Positions 15,517 through 24,107 of a stretch of 39,453 nucleotides of DNA are shown piece after piece (position 1 is the stretch's first letter; each line of letters begins with the position of its first letter). The stretch spans positions 1-39,453 of the forward strand of contig JAUCZK010000024.1 in the NCBI GenBank assembly GCA_030373145.1, in the 5' to 3' direction. Below the pieces are notes generated by a model that was not told where the DNA came from, did not search any database, and saw nothing but the letters and a program-made list of their open reading frames with translations. Both the position numbers and the translations under genes were made by a program. Origin of the DNA: Cyanobium sp. CZS48M. GTDB taxonomy: Bacteria > Cyanobacteriota > Cyanobacteriia > PCC-6307 > Cyanobiaceae.

Positions 15517-16610
15517 TGCCCGCCCCCCAGCAGCTGTGGTCGTCGCTGATGGCCCAGATCCAGCGCCCCCTATCGCTCCTCAAGCAGTGGTTCAAGCCTC
15601 TGGCGGTTCTGTCGCCCTGGCTGCGCCTTCCCGGTGGGGCCCGCTTCTGGGTGACGCTGCTCAGCCTGGGCTTTCTGCTGGCCGCGCTCAAGGGCAACAT
15701 CGAGCAGGTGCTGGCCCAGCGCCTGGATCCCCAGGGCTGGCTCTGGCTGGTGATCGGTGTGGGGCTGAGCCTGTTCAGCCTGGTGATCAATGGCCTGGGC
15801 TGGGCCGTGGGCCTGCGCTGGTTCCGCCTGCGGCCCCGCTGGGGACTGAGCGTGCGCGCGTATCTGAGCACCAACCTGCTCAAATACCTGCCCGGCGGCA
15901 TCTGGCACCTGGCGGAGCGGGTGCGCCTGCTGGGCCAGGGCGATCGCCTGCTGACGGGCCCCACTTCGGCGGTGGCCACACCCCTGGCCCTGGCGGCCAC
16001 GCTGCTGGATCCGCTCCTCGCCGCCAGCGCCGCCCTGGCGATCGCGGCGGCGGCGGGCTGGAGGGCGGGCTGGCCCCTGCTGGGCCTGCTGCCCCTGCTG
16101 CTGCTGGTGCCGCGCTGGTTTCAGCCGCTGCTGCAACGCCTTGAGCGCTCCCGCGAGCGCCAGCTAACCAGGGCTCAGGCGGCCAGAGGGTTGGAGTCCT
16201 CGGCCCTGCCGCCCCAGGATCCCGCTGCAGCAGGCGTCCTGTTGCCGGGCTATCCGCTGCTGCCACTGCTGGTGCTGGCCCTGTTTGTGCTGCTGCGCTT
16301 CGGGGGTTTTGCGGCCTGCGTGCTGGCCTTTGATCAGCAGCTCTCGCTGCCCTGGGCCCCCTGGCTGCTGGGCTTTGCCCTGGCCTGGACGGCCGGCCTG
16401 GTGGTGCCCGGTGCCCCTGGCGGACTGGGGGTCTTCGAGGCGGTGCTGCTGGTGTTGTTGGGCGGTCAGGTGGCGGAGGGCCCGTTGCTGGCGGTGGCTC
16501 TGAGCTACCGGCTGGTGGTCACGGCAGCGGATCTGCTGGCAGCCCTCACGGCCCGGCTGGATGGGGCGCTGGAGCGGCCGCGGCGGCCCGCTCCGTCCGC
16601 TGATGCCTGA
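15516..16610 (+). CDS. UPF0104 / lysylphosphatidylglycerol-synthase-type membrane protein
   Basis: 364 residues with about eight hydrophobic spans. STNLLKYLPGGIWHLAERV is the conserved N-KYLPG-W motif of the UPF0104/LPG_synthase_TM family, and VPGAPGGLGVFEAVLL is the family's second motif. Proteins of this family are flippase-like or precursor-lipid-binding membrane proteins; there is no C-terminal aminoacyl-transferase domain here, so lysyl-PG synthesis itself is unlikely. Start at the ATG overlapping the larC stop. Last gene before fur, with a 73-bp space. Confidence 0.8.
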   Translation: MPAPQQLWSSLMAQIQRPLSLLKQWFKPLAVLSPWLRLPGGARFWVTLLSLGFLLAALKGNIEQVLAQRLDPQGWLWLVIGVGLSLFSLVINGLGWAVGLRWFRLRPRWGLSVRAYLSTNLLKYLPGGIWHLAERVRLLGQGDRLLTGPTSAVATPLALAATLLDPLLAASAALAIAAAAGWRAGWPLLGLLPLLLLVPRWFQPLLQRLERSRERQLTRAQAARGLESSALPPQDPAAAGVLLPGYPLLPLLVLALFVLLRFGGFAACVLAFDQQLSLPWAPWLLGFALAWTAGLVVPGAPGGLGVFEAVLLVLLGGQVAEGPLLAVALSYRLVVTAADLLAALTARLDGALERPRRPAPSADA

Positions 16611-16683
16611 AGTCAAGATTCGCAATTACGGCAACAGTTGAGAAGAGCGGGCTAGATTCACGTCCGTCGTACGGGGTGATCCA

Positions 16684-17244
16684 TTGCCATCCCGACTGCC
16701 AGCCAGCGCGGGCCTCGCCCCAGCCACACCACCACCACTCACGGCACCGGCCACCGAGCTGCGCTCCAGCCTGCATGGGCGGGGCCAGCGGCTCACGCCC
16801 CAGCGCCAGAAGGTGCTCTCCCTGTTCGAGCGCATCGGTGAGGGCAGCCACCTCAGCGCCGAGGAGGTGCACCAGCGTCTGCTGCGGGCGGAGGAGCGGG
16901 TGTCCCTGGCCACGGTGTACCGCAGCCTGCGCCTGCTCAGTTCGATGGACCTGCTGCGGGAACTGGAGTTACCGGAAGGGGGCCGCCGCTTCGAGCTGGC
17001 CAGCGACGGCCACCGCGATCACCACCATCTGGTCTGTGTGGGCTGCGGCCGCACCGAGGAATTCGAGAGCAGCGTGGTGCTCGACGAGGGCCGTCAGGCC
17101 GCCGGCAGCCACGGCTTCCGCCTGATCGAGTGCGTGCTCAACGTGCGGGCCCTCTGTCCCCGCTGCGCGTCCGCCGAACCCGTTCGCCTTGCAACAAACA
17201 CTGTTATTGAGAATCGATTGCAAAAGGGCGCCTCTGCTGTTTAG
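16684..17244 (+). CDS. fur: Fur-family ferric uptake regulator
   Basis: 186 residues. TTG at 16684 is the only conventional start in this frame after the stop at 16639. A Pro/Ala-rich N-terminal extension of about 25 residues precedes the winged helix (RLTPQRQKVL; SLATVYRSLRLL as recognition helix). Metal ligands include the HHH run at 113-115, C118/C121, and C158/C161 for the structural zinc. A Fe2+-dependent repressor of iron uptake. Its upstream space contains ATTCGCAATT (16618-16627), the same half-site as the palindrome after the gene, so autoregulation is possible. Confidence 0.88.
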   Translation: MPSRLPASAGLAPATPPPLTAPATELRSSLHGRGQRLTPQRQKVLSLFERIGEGSHLSAEEVHQRLLRAEERVSLATVYRSLRLLSSMDLLRELELPEGGRRFELASDGHRDHHHLVCVGCGRTEEFESSVVLDEGRQAAGSHGFRLIECVLNVRALCPRCASAEPVRLATNTVIENRLQKGASAV

Positions 17245-17263
17245 ATTGCGAGTCATTCGCAAT
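17245..17263 (+). promoter_or_regulatory. Fur-box-like operator before the Crp-family regulator
   Basis: A perfect 19-bp palindrome, ATTGCGA-N5-TCGCAAT, immediately after the fur stop and 12 bp before the GTG of the next gene. Length and half-site style match Fur-type operators. A second imperfect AT-rich element (TTGAGAATCGATTGCAA, 17207-17223) lies inside the end of fur. Fur binding is inferred. Confidence 0.6.
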
Positions 17264-17275
17264 AGCGACGGTTCC

Positions 17276-17872
17276 GTGAGCTTCCGTTTCCTGCCCGATC
17301 AGCCCCTCTCCTGCGTGCGGATGCCGACCGGCCAGACCGTGCTGCTCGATCCAGCCCTGCGCCCCGGTGGCAGTTCCATCGAGGTGCTCGAGGGCATCGC
17401 CCGCGTCTACTGCCCCTGCGAGGAAACCGAGGGCATGACCCTGGCCTTCCTCCAGCCCGGCGACCAGCTGCGCACCGATCGCCTCTGCAGTGAGGGCGTC
17501 TGCGTCGAAGCCCTCACCCCCCTCTGCTTCCGCTCCGAAACCGAAGCCGTCTCCGACAGCGGCTTCGATCCCGTCAACGAATGGACCCTGCAGCTGCTGC
17601 GCATCCGTCACCTTGGCTCGGCCGAGCAGCGGCTGCATGCCCTCTTCGGCCTGTTGGTGCGCCGCCTCGGCCGCCGCTGCGGCCCCTGGTGCGACCTGCC
17701 CTTCCGCCTCACCCACGAGCGCATCGGTGAGCTGATCGGCACCACCCGCGTTACCACCACCCGGCTGATCTCGCGCATCCGCCAGGCCCAGCTGCTGGAA
17801 GCCCCGGTCGGTGAACCCGGCCTGCGCCTGGCGCCCTCCCTGGTGGAGTCCGCTCCCCTGGCCGCCGCCTGA
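17276..17872 (+). CDS. Crp/Fnr-family regulator, possibly IdiB-like, cysteine-rich
   Basis: 198 residues from the GTG at 17276. An N-terminal cupin-like sensor region (IEVLEGIARVYCPCEETEG, FLQPGDQL) is followed by a long dimer helix and a C-terminal Crp winged helix (LTHERIGELIGTTRVTTTRL, about 145-165). It contains eight cysteines (13, 46, 48, 71, 76, 84, 135, 139), many for this family. The position right behind fur, the palindrome at its promoter and the nearby futA/futB genes recall IdiB, the Crp-type activator of idiA under iron starvation in Synechococcus elongatus. NtcA or another Crp paralogue is less likely because the sensor differs. Confidence 0.75.
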   Translation: MSFRFLPDQPLSCVRMPTGQTVLLDPALRPGGSSIEVLEGIARVYCPCEETEGMTLAFLQPGDQLRTDRLCSEGVCVEALTPLCFRSETEAVSDSGFDPVNEWTLQLLRIRHLGSAEQRLHALFGLLVRRLGRRCGPWCDLPFRLTHERIGELIGTTRVTTTRLISRIRQAQLLEAPVGEPGLRLAPSLVESAPLAAA

Positions 17873-17913
17873 TCCCCCTGCTCCCCTGCCCGCCCTCCGC
17901 CGGCTGGGAGCTG

Positions 17914-18861
17914 GTGGCCCAGGGCGTGCTGCCCTTCAGGGCCGCCGATGGCCGCAGCCTGGGGGGCTTCTCCGCCGCCGCCGTCGATCCAGGCGATGGC
18001 AGCCTCTGGCTGCTCAGCGATCGCGAAGAGCCCGAACTGGTGCCCATCTGGGATCTTTCAGGGCTGGGCCAGCGGCCCCTGCGGCTGGGGGAACGCCTGC
18101 CCCTGCGCGACGCCAACGGCGATCCCTTTGCGGCCCCCCTCGATGGCGAAGGTCTGGTGCTGGATGGCGACGACCTCTGGATCGTGAGCGAGGAGCGCCG
18201 CAGTCCCCACCGTCCGGGCCAGCTGCTGCGCTTCGATCGCCGCAGCGGCCGCCTGCGCGAGGCCTCGCCGCTGCCACAGGCCTGGCGGGCCGCCCCCGGC
18301 CAGGGACTGGGCGCCAACCTCGGGCCCGAATCGCTCACCCGCCTGCCGGGCTTGCCCTTCACCCTGCTGTTGGCAGCCGAGCGCCCCTTGCTGCAGGACC
18401 CCCACGATCAGCTGCGCCTGCTGGAGCACGGCCCCGGCGGCTTCCGCCCCGTGGGCTCCCTGCGCCTGCCGTTGCCCGCCCCCCACTGGGGACTCACCGA
18501 GCTGCTCGCGGCCCCCGGCGGTGGCCTGCTGGGCCTGGTGCGGGGCTTTGAGCCGCCCGCCAGCTGGTGGGCCCAGCTGCTGCAGCTGCCCCCGCCGGGG
18601 CCAGCCGGAACCGTGCAGGTGCCCCTGGCCCACTGGGATCTGCTGGCCATCGGTCTGCCCCCCGACAACTGGGAGGGCCTGGCCGTGGGGGCGCCCCTGG
18701 CCGATGGGCGTCCCACCCTGCTGCTGGTGAGCGATGACAACTTCAACCCTCTGCAGGCCAACCGCCTGGCCCGCCTGGCCCCTCGCAGGCAGGCCGGCTG
18801 CAGCGATGGCTCAGTCGCGGGTTCAGTCGCGGCTTTCGAGGGTGGGGATCAGAGCCAGTGA
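17914..18861 (+). CDS. Phytase-like / esterase-like beta-propeller protein
   Basis: 315 residues from GTG 17914. Conserved-looking sequence (GWELVAQGVLP) begins slightly upstream of this GTG, so a non-standard start (CTG near 17869) is possible. Motifs GGFSAAAVDPGDGSLWLLSD, DGEGLVLDGDDLWIVSEE, LGPESLTRLPG and DNWEGLAVG are typical of the esterase-like/phytase-like domain. Members are mostly secreted or periplasmic, but no complete signal peptide is visible with the GTG start. Substrate unknown. The 3' end overlaps futB by 39 bp in convergent orientation. Confidence 0.65.
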   Translation: MAQGVLPFRAADGRSLGGFSAAAVDPGDGSLWLLSDREEPELVPIWDLSGLGQRPLRLGERLPLRDANGDPFAAPLDGEGLVLDGDDLWIVSEERRSPHRPGQLLRFDRRSGRLREASPLPQAWRAAPGQGLGANLGPESLTRLPGLPFTLLLAAERPLLQDPHDQLRLLEHGPGGFRPVGSLRLPLPAPHWGLTELLAAPGGGLLGLVRGFEPPASWWAQLLQLPPPGPAGTVQVPLAHWDLLAIGLPPDNWEGLAVGAPLADGRPTLLLVSDDNFNPLQANRLARLAPRRQAGCSDGSVAGSVAAFEGGDQSQ

Positions 18862-20367
18862 GGCCACCAGGCCCAGGGCCATGATCACCAGCGCCGGCGC
18901 CATCGCCGCCCCCACCCGCTCATCACTGGCGTACTGGAACACCCGCACCGCCAGGGTGTCGAAATCAAAGGGGCGCAGCGAGACAGTGAGCGGCAGTTCC
19001 TTGACCACATCCACGAACACCATCAGCGCCCCCACCAGCACCGGACCGCGCAGCAGCGGCAGATGCACCCTTCGCAGCACCTCGGTCCAGCTGCAGCCCA
19101 GGCTGGTGGCCGATTCATCGATGCTGGGGGGGATCCGCTCCAGGCCGGCGTCGAGGCCCTGCTTGGAGACGGCCATGAAGCGCACCCCGTAGCCCCAGAT
19201 CAGCAGCAGCAGCGGGCTGAGCGCCCACGGCCCCCCCAGCAGCATCAGCCCCAGGGCCATCACGCTGCCGGGCACCGCGTAACCCATCCCCGCCACGAAA
19301 CTGAGCTGGCGCACCGCCAGCCGGGGGCTCCAACGGCGAATGATCGACAGCAGCAGAGCCGCCAGCGCCGTCAGCAGGGTGGCCACCAGCGCCAGGCCGA
19401 GGCTGCGGCCCGCCAGCACCAGCTGCTCCATCAGCGGCTCCTCCAGCAGGTTGCGCCAGCCCTCGGCCACCCACACCAGCGGAATGGCCAGGGCCAGCAG
19501 CGGCGGCAGCGCTGAAATCAGCTGGGCCAGCAGGGCCCGCCAGCCGCTGAGCACGTAGGCCTGGGCCTCAGCATTGGCATGGCCCAGAGTCCAGCGGCGG
19601 CTGCGCCGGCGCAGGGAGCGCTCGGCCGCCACCAGCACCAGCACGATCGCCAGGGCCATCAGCGACAGCAGCGCCGCTCCCCGGGGATCCCCCTCCACCT
19701 GCCAGCGATCGAGGATGCCCGCCGAGAGGCTGGGCACCCCCAGCAGCCGCACCGCCCCCAGCTCATTGACCACCTCCATGGCGCTCAGGGCGACGCCGGC
19801 GCCGATGGCCGGCAGGGCGATCGGCAGCGCCACCCGCCGGAAGGCCTGCCAGGGCCCCACCCCCAGGCTGCGGCTGGCCTCCAGCAGCTGGCCGCCGGTG
19901 ATCGAGAAGCTCTCGGTGCTCAGCAGGAACACATAGCTGTAGTTCGCCAGGCTCAGCAGCAGCACCGCCCAGCCCAGCCCGTGGATGCGCAGGCTGTGGC
20001 TGCTGCCCCAGTCGATCAGGCTGGCGGCCAGCAGGTAGGCCGGAAAAGCCAGTGGCAGCAGCTGGGCGATGCGCAGCCAGCGGCGGCCGGGGAAGCGGCA
20101 GGCGGCCGTGAGCCAGCCGATGGTGGTGCCGACCACCGCCCCGCACACCCCCTCCCCCAGCACCAGCAGCAGGGTGCCGCGGATCTGCTCGGCGCCATCG
20201 AAACCCAGCCCCAGGCGGCCCACCGCAGCCGGCTGGAGTGCGGCATCGCGCAGCAGGGCCGCCAGCGGCAGCAGCGCCAGCACGCCGATCACCACCACCA
20301 CGGCGGTGAGGGCAGGCCGGTGAGAGCTGCTGACGCGATTCAGCGGTGTGGAGGCCAGCAGGGTCAC
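18823..20367 (-). CDS. futB: Iron(III) ABC transporter permease
   Basis: 514 residues with two fused six-span halves, as in FbpB/FutB permeases. Each half has the cytoplasmic EAA-type loop (LLEASRSLGVGPWQAFRRVA and ESATSLGCSWTEVLRRVHLP). It moves Fe3+ delivered by FutA across the inner membrane; the ATPase FutC is not encoded in the window. The GTG start overlaps the futA stop by 4 bases (GTGA), so the two are coupled. Length fits the family. The iron assignment rests on the FutA partner. Confidence 0.88.
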   Translation of the reverse strand: MTLLASTPLNRVSSSHRPALTAVVVVIGVLALLPLAALLRDAALQPAAVGRLGLGFDGAEQIRGTLLLVLGEGVCGAVVGTTIGWLTAACRFPGRRWLRIAQLLPLAFPAYLLAASLIDWGSSHSLRIHGLGWAVLLLSLANYSYVFLLSTESFSITGGQLLEASRSLGVGPWQAFRRVALPIALPAIGAGVALSAMEVVNELGAVRLLGVPSLSAGILDRWQVEGDPRGAALLSLMALAIVLVLVAAERSLRRRSRRWTLGHANAEAQAYVLSGWRALLAQLISALPPLLALAIPLVWVAEGWRNLLEEPLMEQLVLAGRSLGLALVATLLTALAALLLSIIRRWSPRLAVRQLSFVAGMGYAVPGSVMALGLMLLGGPWALSPLLLLIWGYGVRFMAVSKQGLDAGLERIPPSIDESATSLGCSWTEVLRRVHLPLLRGPVLVGALMVFVDVVKELPLTVSLRPFDFDTLAVRVFQYASDERVGAAMAPALVIMALGLVASLALIPTLESRD

Positions 20368-21458
20368 TTCCAGCCTGTTTCCACCATCAGGGCGTTGGCC
20401 TCACGGTTGCCGCGGGCCAGTTGATCGGCGCTCACCGGCGAGGGCTCGAAGGTCCCGAAGCCGTTGAGGATCGGGTTATCGCCAAATCCCTTCAGGGGAT
20501 ATTCGTTGTTGGCGGCGGCGTAACCCTTGCCGGAACTGGGGGACACCAGAAATTCGATCAAGCGGGTGGCTGCCTGTGGGTTTTTGGCGTGGCGGGTGAC
20601 ACCGGCGGCGGTGATGTTCACGTGGGTGGGCCTGGGGAAGACCACCTTGATCTTCTGCGCCAGGGCCCGGTCCTCCGCTTTGGCCTCGGTCGTGAGCATG
20701 CGGGCCAGGTAGTACTGATTGGCCACTGTCACGCCGCACTCACCACGGCCGAGTGCTCTCAGCATCGGCGTATCGCTGGTGAAGAAGGGGGTCTTCACAT
20801 TCGCCACCAAGCCCTGCAGCCAGGTTCTGGTGGCGTCAGCGCCCTTCTGCGCCAGGATGTCGGCCACCAACGACTGGTTGTAGACACTGGCGCGGTTGCG
20901 CAGGCAGAGCTTGCCCTTCAGCGCCGGATTGGCCAGATCGGCGTAGGTCCCCAGGCTGGCGGGGTCCACCAGCGCCGGATTCACCATGATCGGGCGGGCC
21001 CGGCGGGTGAGGGCGAACCAGCTGCCGGCGGGGTCCCGCAGGTTGGCGGGCACATCGCGCTGGAGGGCCTCGGAGTTGATCGGCTGGAACAGCTCCTCCT
21101 GGCGGGCCCGCTGGATGCGGGCGGCATCCACCAGCACCAGCACATCGGCGGGGCTGCCCTTGCCCTCGCTCTTGAGGCGCACGATCAGCTCATCATCCTT
21201 GCCCTCCAGCAGGTTCACCTTGATGCCGGTCTTGGCGGTGAACTGCTTGTAGAGCTCCTTGTCGGTGTTGTAGTGGCGCCCGGAGTAGACATTGACCTCC
21301 TGGCCTGAGCTGGAGCCACTGGCCCCCGTGCCACTCCCTTCCGCGCCGGGGTTCGCGGCGTTCTGGGCGGTACCGCAGCCCGTGAGCACCGCCAGCCAGA
21401 GAGCCCCGCCAAGGGCGATAGCCCGGGTGCGGAAACGGAGGGGGCGATGCTGGGTCAT
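20364..21458 (-). CDS. futA: Iron(III)-binding periplasmic protein (FutA/IdiA)
   Basis: 364 residues. A lipoprotein-type signal ends in LTGC, with the lipidated Cys at 28, then a Gly/Ser linker. Iron ligands match the FutA set: H62 and Y63 (SGRHYNTD), Y193 (SVYNQS) and Y249-Y250 (ANQYYLARM). FutA/IdiA binds Fe3+ in the periplasm, or in some cyanobacteria protects photosystem II. First gene of the futA-futB operon; a divergent gene starts 73 bp away. I found no convincing Fur box in that space, so control through the Crp-type regulator is worth considering. Confidence 0.92.
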   Translation of the reverse strand: MTQHRPLRFRTRAIALGGALWLAVLTGCGTAQNAANPGAEGSGTGASGSSSGQEVNVYSGRHYNTDKELYKQFTAKTGIKVNLLEGKDDELIVRLKSEGKGSPADVLVLVDAARIQRARQEELFQPINSEALQRDVPANLRDPAGSWFALTRRARPIMVNPALVDPASLGTYADLANPALKGKLCLRNRASVYNQSLVADILAQKGADATRTWLQGLVANVKTPFFTSDTPMLRALGRGECGVTVANQYYLARMLTTEAKAEDRALAQKIKVVFPRPTHVNITAAGVTRHAKNPQAATRLIEFLVSPSSGKGYAAANNEYPLKGFGDNPILNGFGTFEPSPVSADQLARGNREANALMVETGWK

Positions 21459-21531
21459 GGGCGAAGGCCGCTTGTGCAGGCAACGTACGGAGGCAGACAG
21501 GGCGCCCCGCGTTCAATTGCTTCCAGCTGGT

Positions 21532-23163
21532 GTGACATCCGCTACTCCCGACCCCCTGGCCGCGCTGATCAGCGCCCTCTCCCGCCCCGGGGCCTACCCG
21601 GAGGAGGCCTGGGGGCAGCAGCCCGTTGAGCAGCGACAGGTGGAGCTGATCCACACCCACATCAGCGTGGTCTTCCTCACCAAAGAACGCGCCTACAAGC
21701 TCAAGAAGCCCCTGCGCTTCTGGGGTCTGCTGGATTACGGCAGCGCTGAGCGCCGGCTGCACTGGTGCCGCGAGGAGGTGCGCCTCAACCGCCGCCTGGC
21801 CCCTGATCTCTATCTCGGCGTGGCGCCCGTGCTGCGGCTTGCCAGCGGCGAGCTGGCCATCGGCGCCCTGGGCGAGGAGCTGGAGGGGGGGGAGCACGTG
21901 GTGGTGATGCGCCGCTTCGCCGCCACGGCCACCCTCGCGGCGCGCCTGGCGGCCGGCCGTGTCAGCGATGGAGAACTCCAGGCGTTGGGGGAGCGCATCG
22001 CCCGCTTTCACGATCACTTCCCCCTGGCGGCGGAGCTGGCCAAAGGCGCCGATCGACGCTTCGCGGCCGTGCTGCGCAACAACGTGCGCGCCACCCGCCG
22101 CTCGCTGCCGCAGCTGTTTCCTGCCGCGGTGCACGGGCTGCTGGTGAGCGCCCTGGCCCGGGCCCTGCGCCACAGCCGCAGGCGCCTGCGCCAGCGGCTG
22201 GCGGCGGGGCAGGCGGTGGATGGCCACGGCGATCTGCGCCTGGAGCACGTGCTGCTGGAGCCGGAGCTGGCGGTGGTGGACGGGGTGGAGTTCAACGCCG
22301 ATCTGCGCCAGGTGGACCGGGCCTCCGACCTGGCCTTTCTGCTGATGGACCTGCAGGCGGCGGGCCACGGCGACCGCGGCGGCGCCCTGCTGGCGGGCTA
22401 CGGAGCGGTGATCGAGCCGGCCGTGCTGCAGCTACTCTGCGCCTACCGCGCCCATGTGCGGGCCAAAGTGGAGGCCGCCACCAGCGACGAGAAGGAGATT
22501 CCCGGCCCCCAGCGCCAGGCCGCCGAGGCGATGGCGCGGCGCTATCTCAGCCTGGCCCTGGCCTACGCCAACCGCGGGCTGCAGCCGCCGGCGCTGGTGC
22601 TGCTCCATGGCGTCTCCGGCAGCGGCAAGAGCCACCTGGCCGCCCAACTGGCCCCCTGGCTGCTGGCCGACCACCAGCGCAGCGACCTGGTCCGCAAACG
22701 CCTCTACGGACTGAACCCCCTGCAGCGCCCCTCAGCCGAAGAGCGCCAGAGCCTCTACGGCCCCGAGGCCCATCAGCGCACGGAGGAGGCCCTGCTCGCC
22801 GCCGCCGCCGCCAGCCTGGCCCGGGGCCAGTGGGTGCTGCTGGATGCCACCCACCTCAGGGCCGACAGCCGGGAGCGCGCCAGCCAGCTGGCCCACAGCC
22901 TGGGGGCGCTGCCGCTGCTGCTGGAACTGAAGGCCGATGAGGCCCTGCTGCACCAGCGTCTGCAGCGGCGCGAACACCGCGATGACGACCCCAGCGACGC
23001 CGATTTGGCGGTGCTGCTGGATCAGCAGCGCACGGCCGAACCCCTCAGCTCCAGCGAGCAGCAGAGGGGCCTGGTGGTGCACTCCCACGCCAACCTGGAC
23101 GACTCGGTGGTACTGATGGAGCTGTGGCAGTGCTGGGGCCGATCGCTGCAGGATCAACCCTGA
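21532..23163 (+). CDS. Fusion of aminoglycoside-phosphotransferase-like kinase and P-loop kinase
   Basis: 543 residues from the GTG at 21532. The first 320 residues form an APH-like kinase fold, with Lys-rich YKLKKPLRFW and the catalytic loop HGDLRLEHV (H232, D234). The C-terminal part is a zeta-toxin/gluconate-kinase-like P-loop ATPase with Walker A GVSGSGKS at 360-367 and LLDATHLRADSRER. This COG2187+COG0645 fusion is known in many bacteria; the substrate is not established. It is divergent from futA, which may be coincidence. Confidence 0.8.
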   Translation: MTSATPDPLAALISALSRPGAYPEEAWGQQPVEQRQVELIHTHISVVFLTKERAYKLKKPLRFWGLLDYGSAERRLHWCREEVRLNRRLAPDLYLGVAPVLRLASGELAIGALGEELEGGEHVVVMRRFAATATLAARLAAGRVSDGELQALGERIARFHDHFPLAAELAKGADRRFAAVLRNNVRATRRSLPQLFPAAVHGLLVSALARALRHSRRRLRQRLAAGQAVDGHGDLRLEHVLLEPELAVVDGVEFNADLRQVDRASDLAFLLMDLQAAGHGDRGGALLAGYGAVIEPAVLQLLCAYRAHVRAKVEAATSDEKEIPGPQRQAAEAMARRYLSLALAYANRGLQPPALVLLHGVSGSGKSHLAAQLAPWLLADHQRSDLVRKRLYGLNPLQRPSAEERQSLYGPEAHQRTEEALLAAAAASLARGQWVLLDATHLRADSRERASQLAHSLGALPLLLELKADEALLHQRLQRREHRDDDPSDADLAVLLDQQRTAEPLSSSEQQRGLVVHSHANLDDSVVLMELWQCWGRSLQDQP

Positions 23164-23190
23164 GTCCGGCATCTGCTGCCAGTGCTGGCT

Positions 23191-23643
23191 TCAGCTGCCG
23201 ATCCAGTGGGCGCAGAGCTGGCGCCGGTGGGGGCGGCGGCGGTGCTCCCACAGGTAGATCGCCTGCCAGGTGCCCAGCAGCAACCGGCCCCGCTCGAACG
23301 AGAAGCTGAGGCTGGTGGCGGTGAGGGCCGTGCGGATGTGGGCCGGCATGTCATCGGATCCCTCGTCGTCGTGGACCCAGGCGCGCAGGGGGCCGCCACC
23401 ACTGATGGGACGCACCCCTTCCTCGGGCACCAGGGCCTGCAGATAGGCCGCCAGATCCTGCAACACCCGCGGATCGGCGTTCTCATTCACGGTGAGGCTG
23501 CAGCTCGAATGCAACACGCTCAGGTGCAGCACCCCCTGCTGCAGACCGGTGGCCGTCAGGCAGTCCCTGAGCTGTCCGCTCAGATCGTGGAAGCCTTCGC
23601 CGCTGGTGCTGAGCTCAAGCCGGTCGAGGTGCTGACGCAGCAT
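23191..23643 (-). CDS. YjbQ (UPF0047) family protein
   Basis: 150 residues. The family signature is complete: VLHSSCSLTVNENADPRV, then DDEGSDDMPAHIRTAL, then LGTWQAIYLWEHR near the C-terminus. Proteins of this family form trimers with a metal-bound His/Asp cluster, and E. coli YjbQ has weak thiamine-phosphate synthase activity. Physiological role uncertain. The gene is convergent with the kinase fusion. Upstream, 23666-23691 carries GATCAGG/CCTGATC arms around TTGATCAA. Confidence 0.88.
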   Translation of the reverse strand: MLRQHLDRLELSTSGEGFHDLSGQLRDCLTATGLQQGVLHLSVLHSSCSLTVNENADPRVLQDLAAYLQALVPEEGVRPISGGGPLRAWVHDDEGSDDMPAHIRTALTATSLSFSFERGRLLLGTWQAIYLWEHRRRPHRRQLCAHWIGS

Positions 23644-23809
23644 CGGGATCGAAGGGTCAAGGATGGATCAGGAGTTGATCAAGACCTGATCGGGGAGTTG
23701 TGTGCGAGTCACCCCTGAGTCGTGTCTTGTTGCAGAGCCGGGTCCGGCGCCAGCACCTCAGCAGGCCCGCCAAACCTAGGCTCATCTCACCTGATCCAGA
23801 CCCCCGTCG

Positions 23810-24082
23810 ATGCCCTCTGCTCCGTCATCCGCATCCCCACGCCGCTGGTTGCTGCTGCTGAGCCTGGCTGTGCCGCTGGCTGTCGCGGGCCTCGGCGCAC
23901 CGGTCCAGGCCCAGAAGGTGGTGCCCAAGCTCAGGGACATGTGTCCCCTGGGCTACGTCGATCTCTTCAACGGCCAGTGCAGCACCCTCGGGGCCACCAC
24001 CTATGCGGTCACCCCCACCAGTGGAGAGGCCTGCCCCTCCGGCTGGATGAATGTGGGCGGCGGCTACTGCCGGCGCAAGTGA
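23810..24082 (+). CDS. Small secreted cysteine-containing protein
   Basis: 90 residues. An N-terminal signal peptide (WLLLLSLAVPLAVAGL, cleavage near PVQAQ) leads to a mature part of about 55 residues with four cysteines: MCPLGY, GQCSTL, EACPSGW and GYCRRK. The two CP-G units followed by a later C look like an internal duplication, and two disulfides are likely. No function known to me. An isolated transcription unit; the following regulator gene is convergent. Confidence 0.65.
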   Translation: MPSAPSSASPRRWLLLLSLAVPLAVAGLGAPVQAQKVVPKLRDMCPLGYVDLFNGQCSTLGATTYAVTPTSGEACPSGWMNVGGGYCRRK

Positions 24083-24107
24083 ACTGGCGCCAGTGAATCC
24101 CGGCCGC

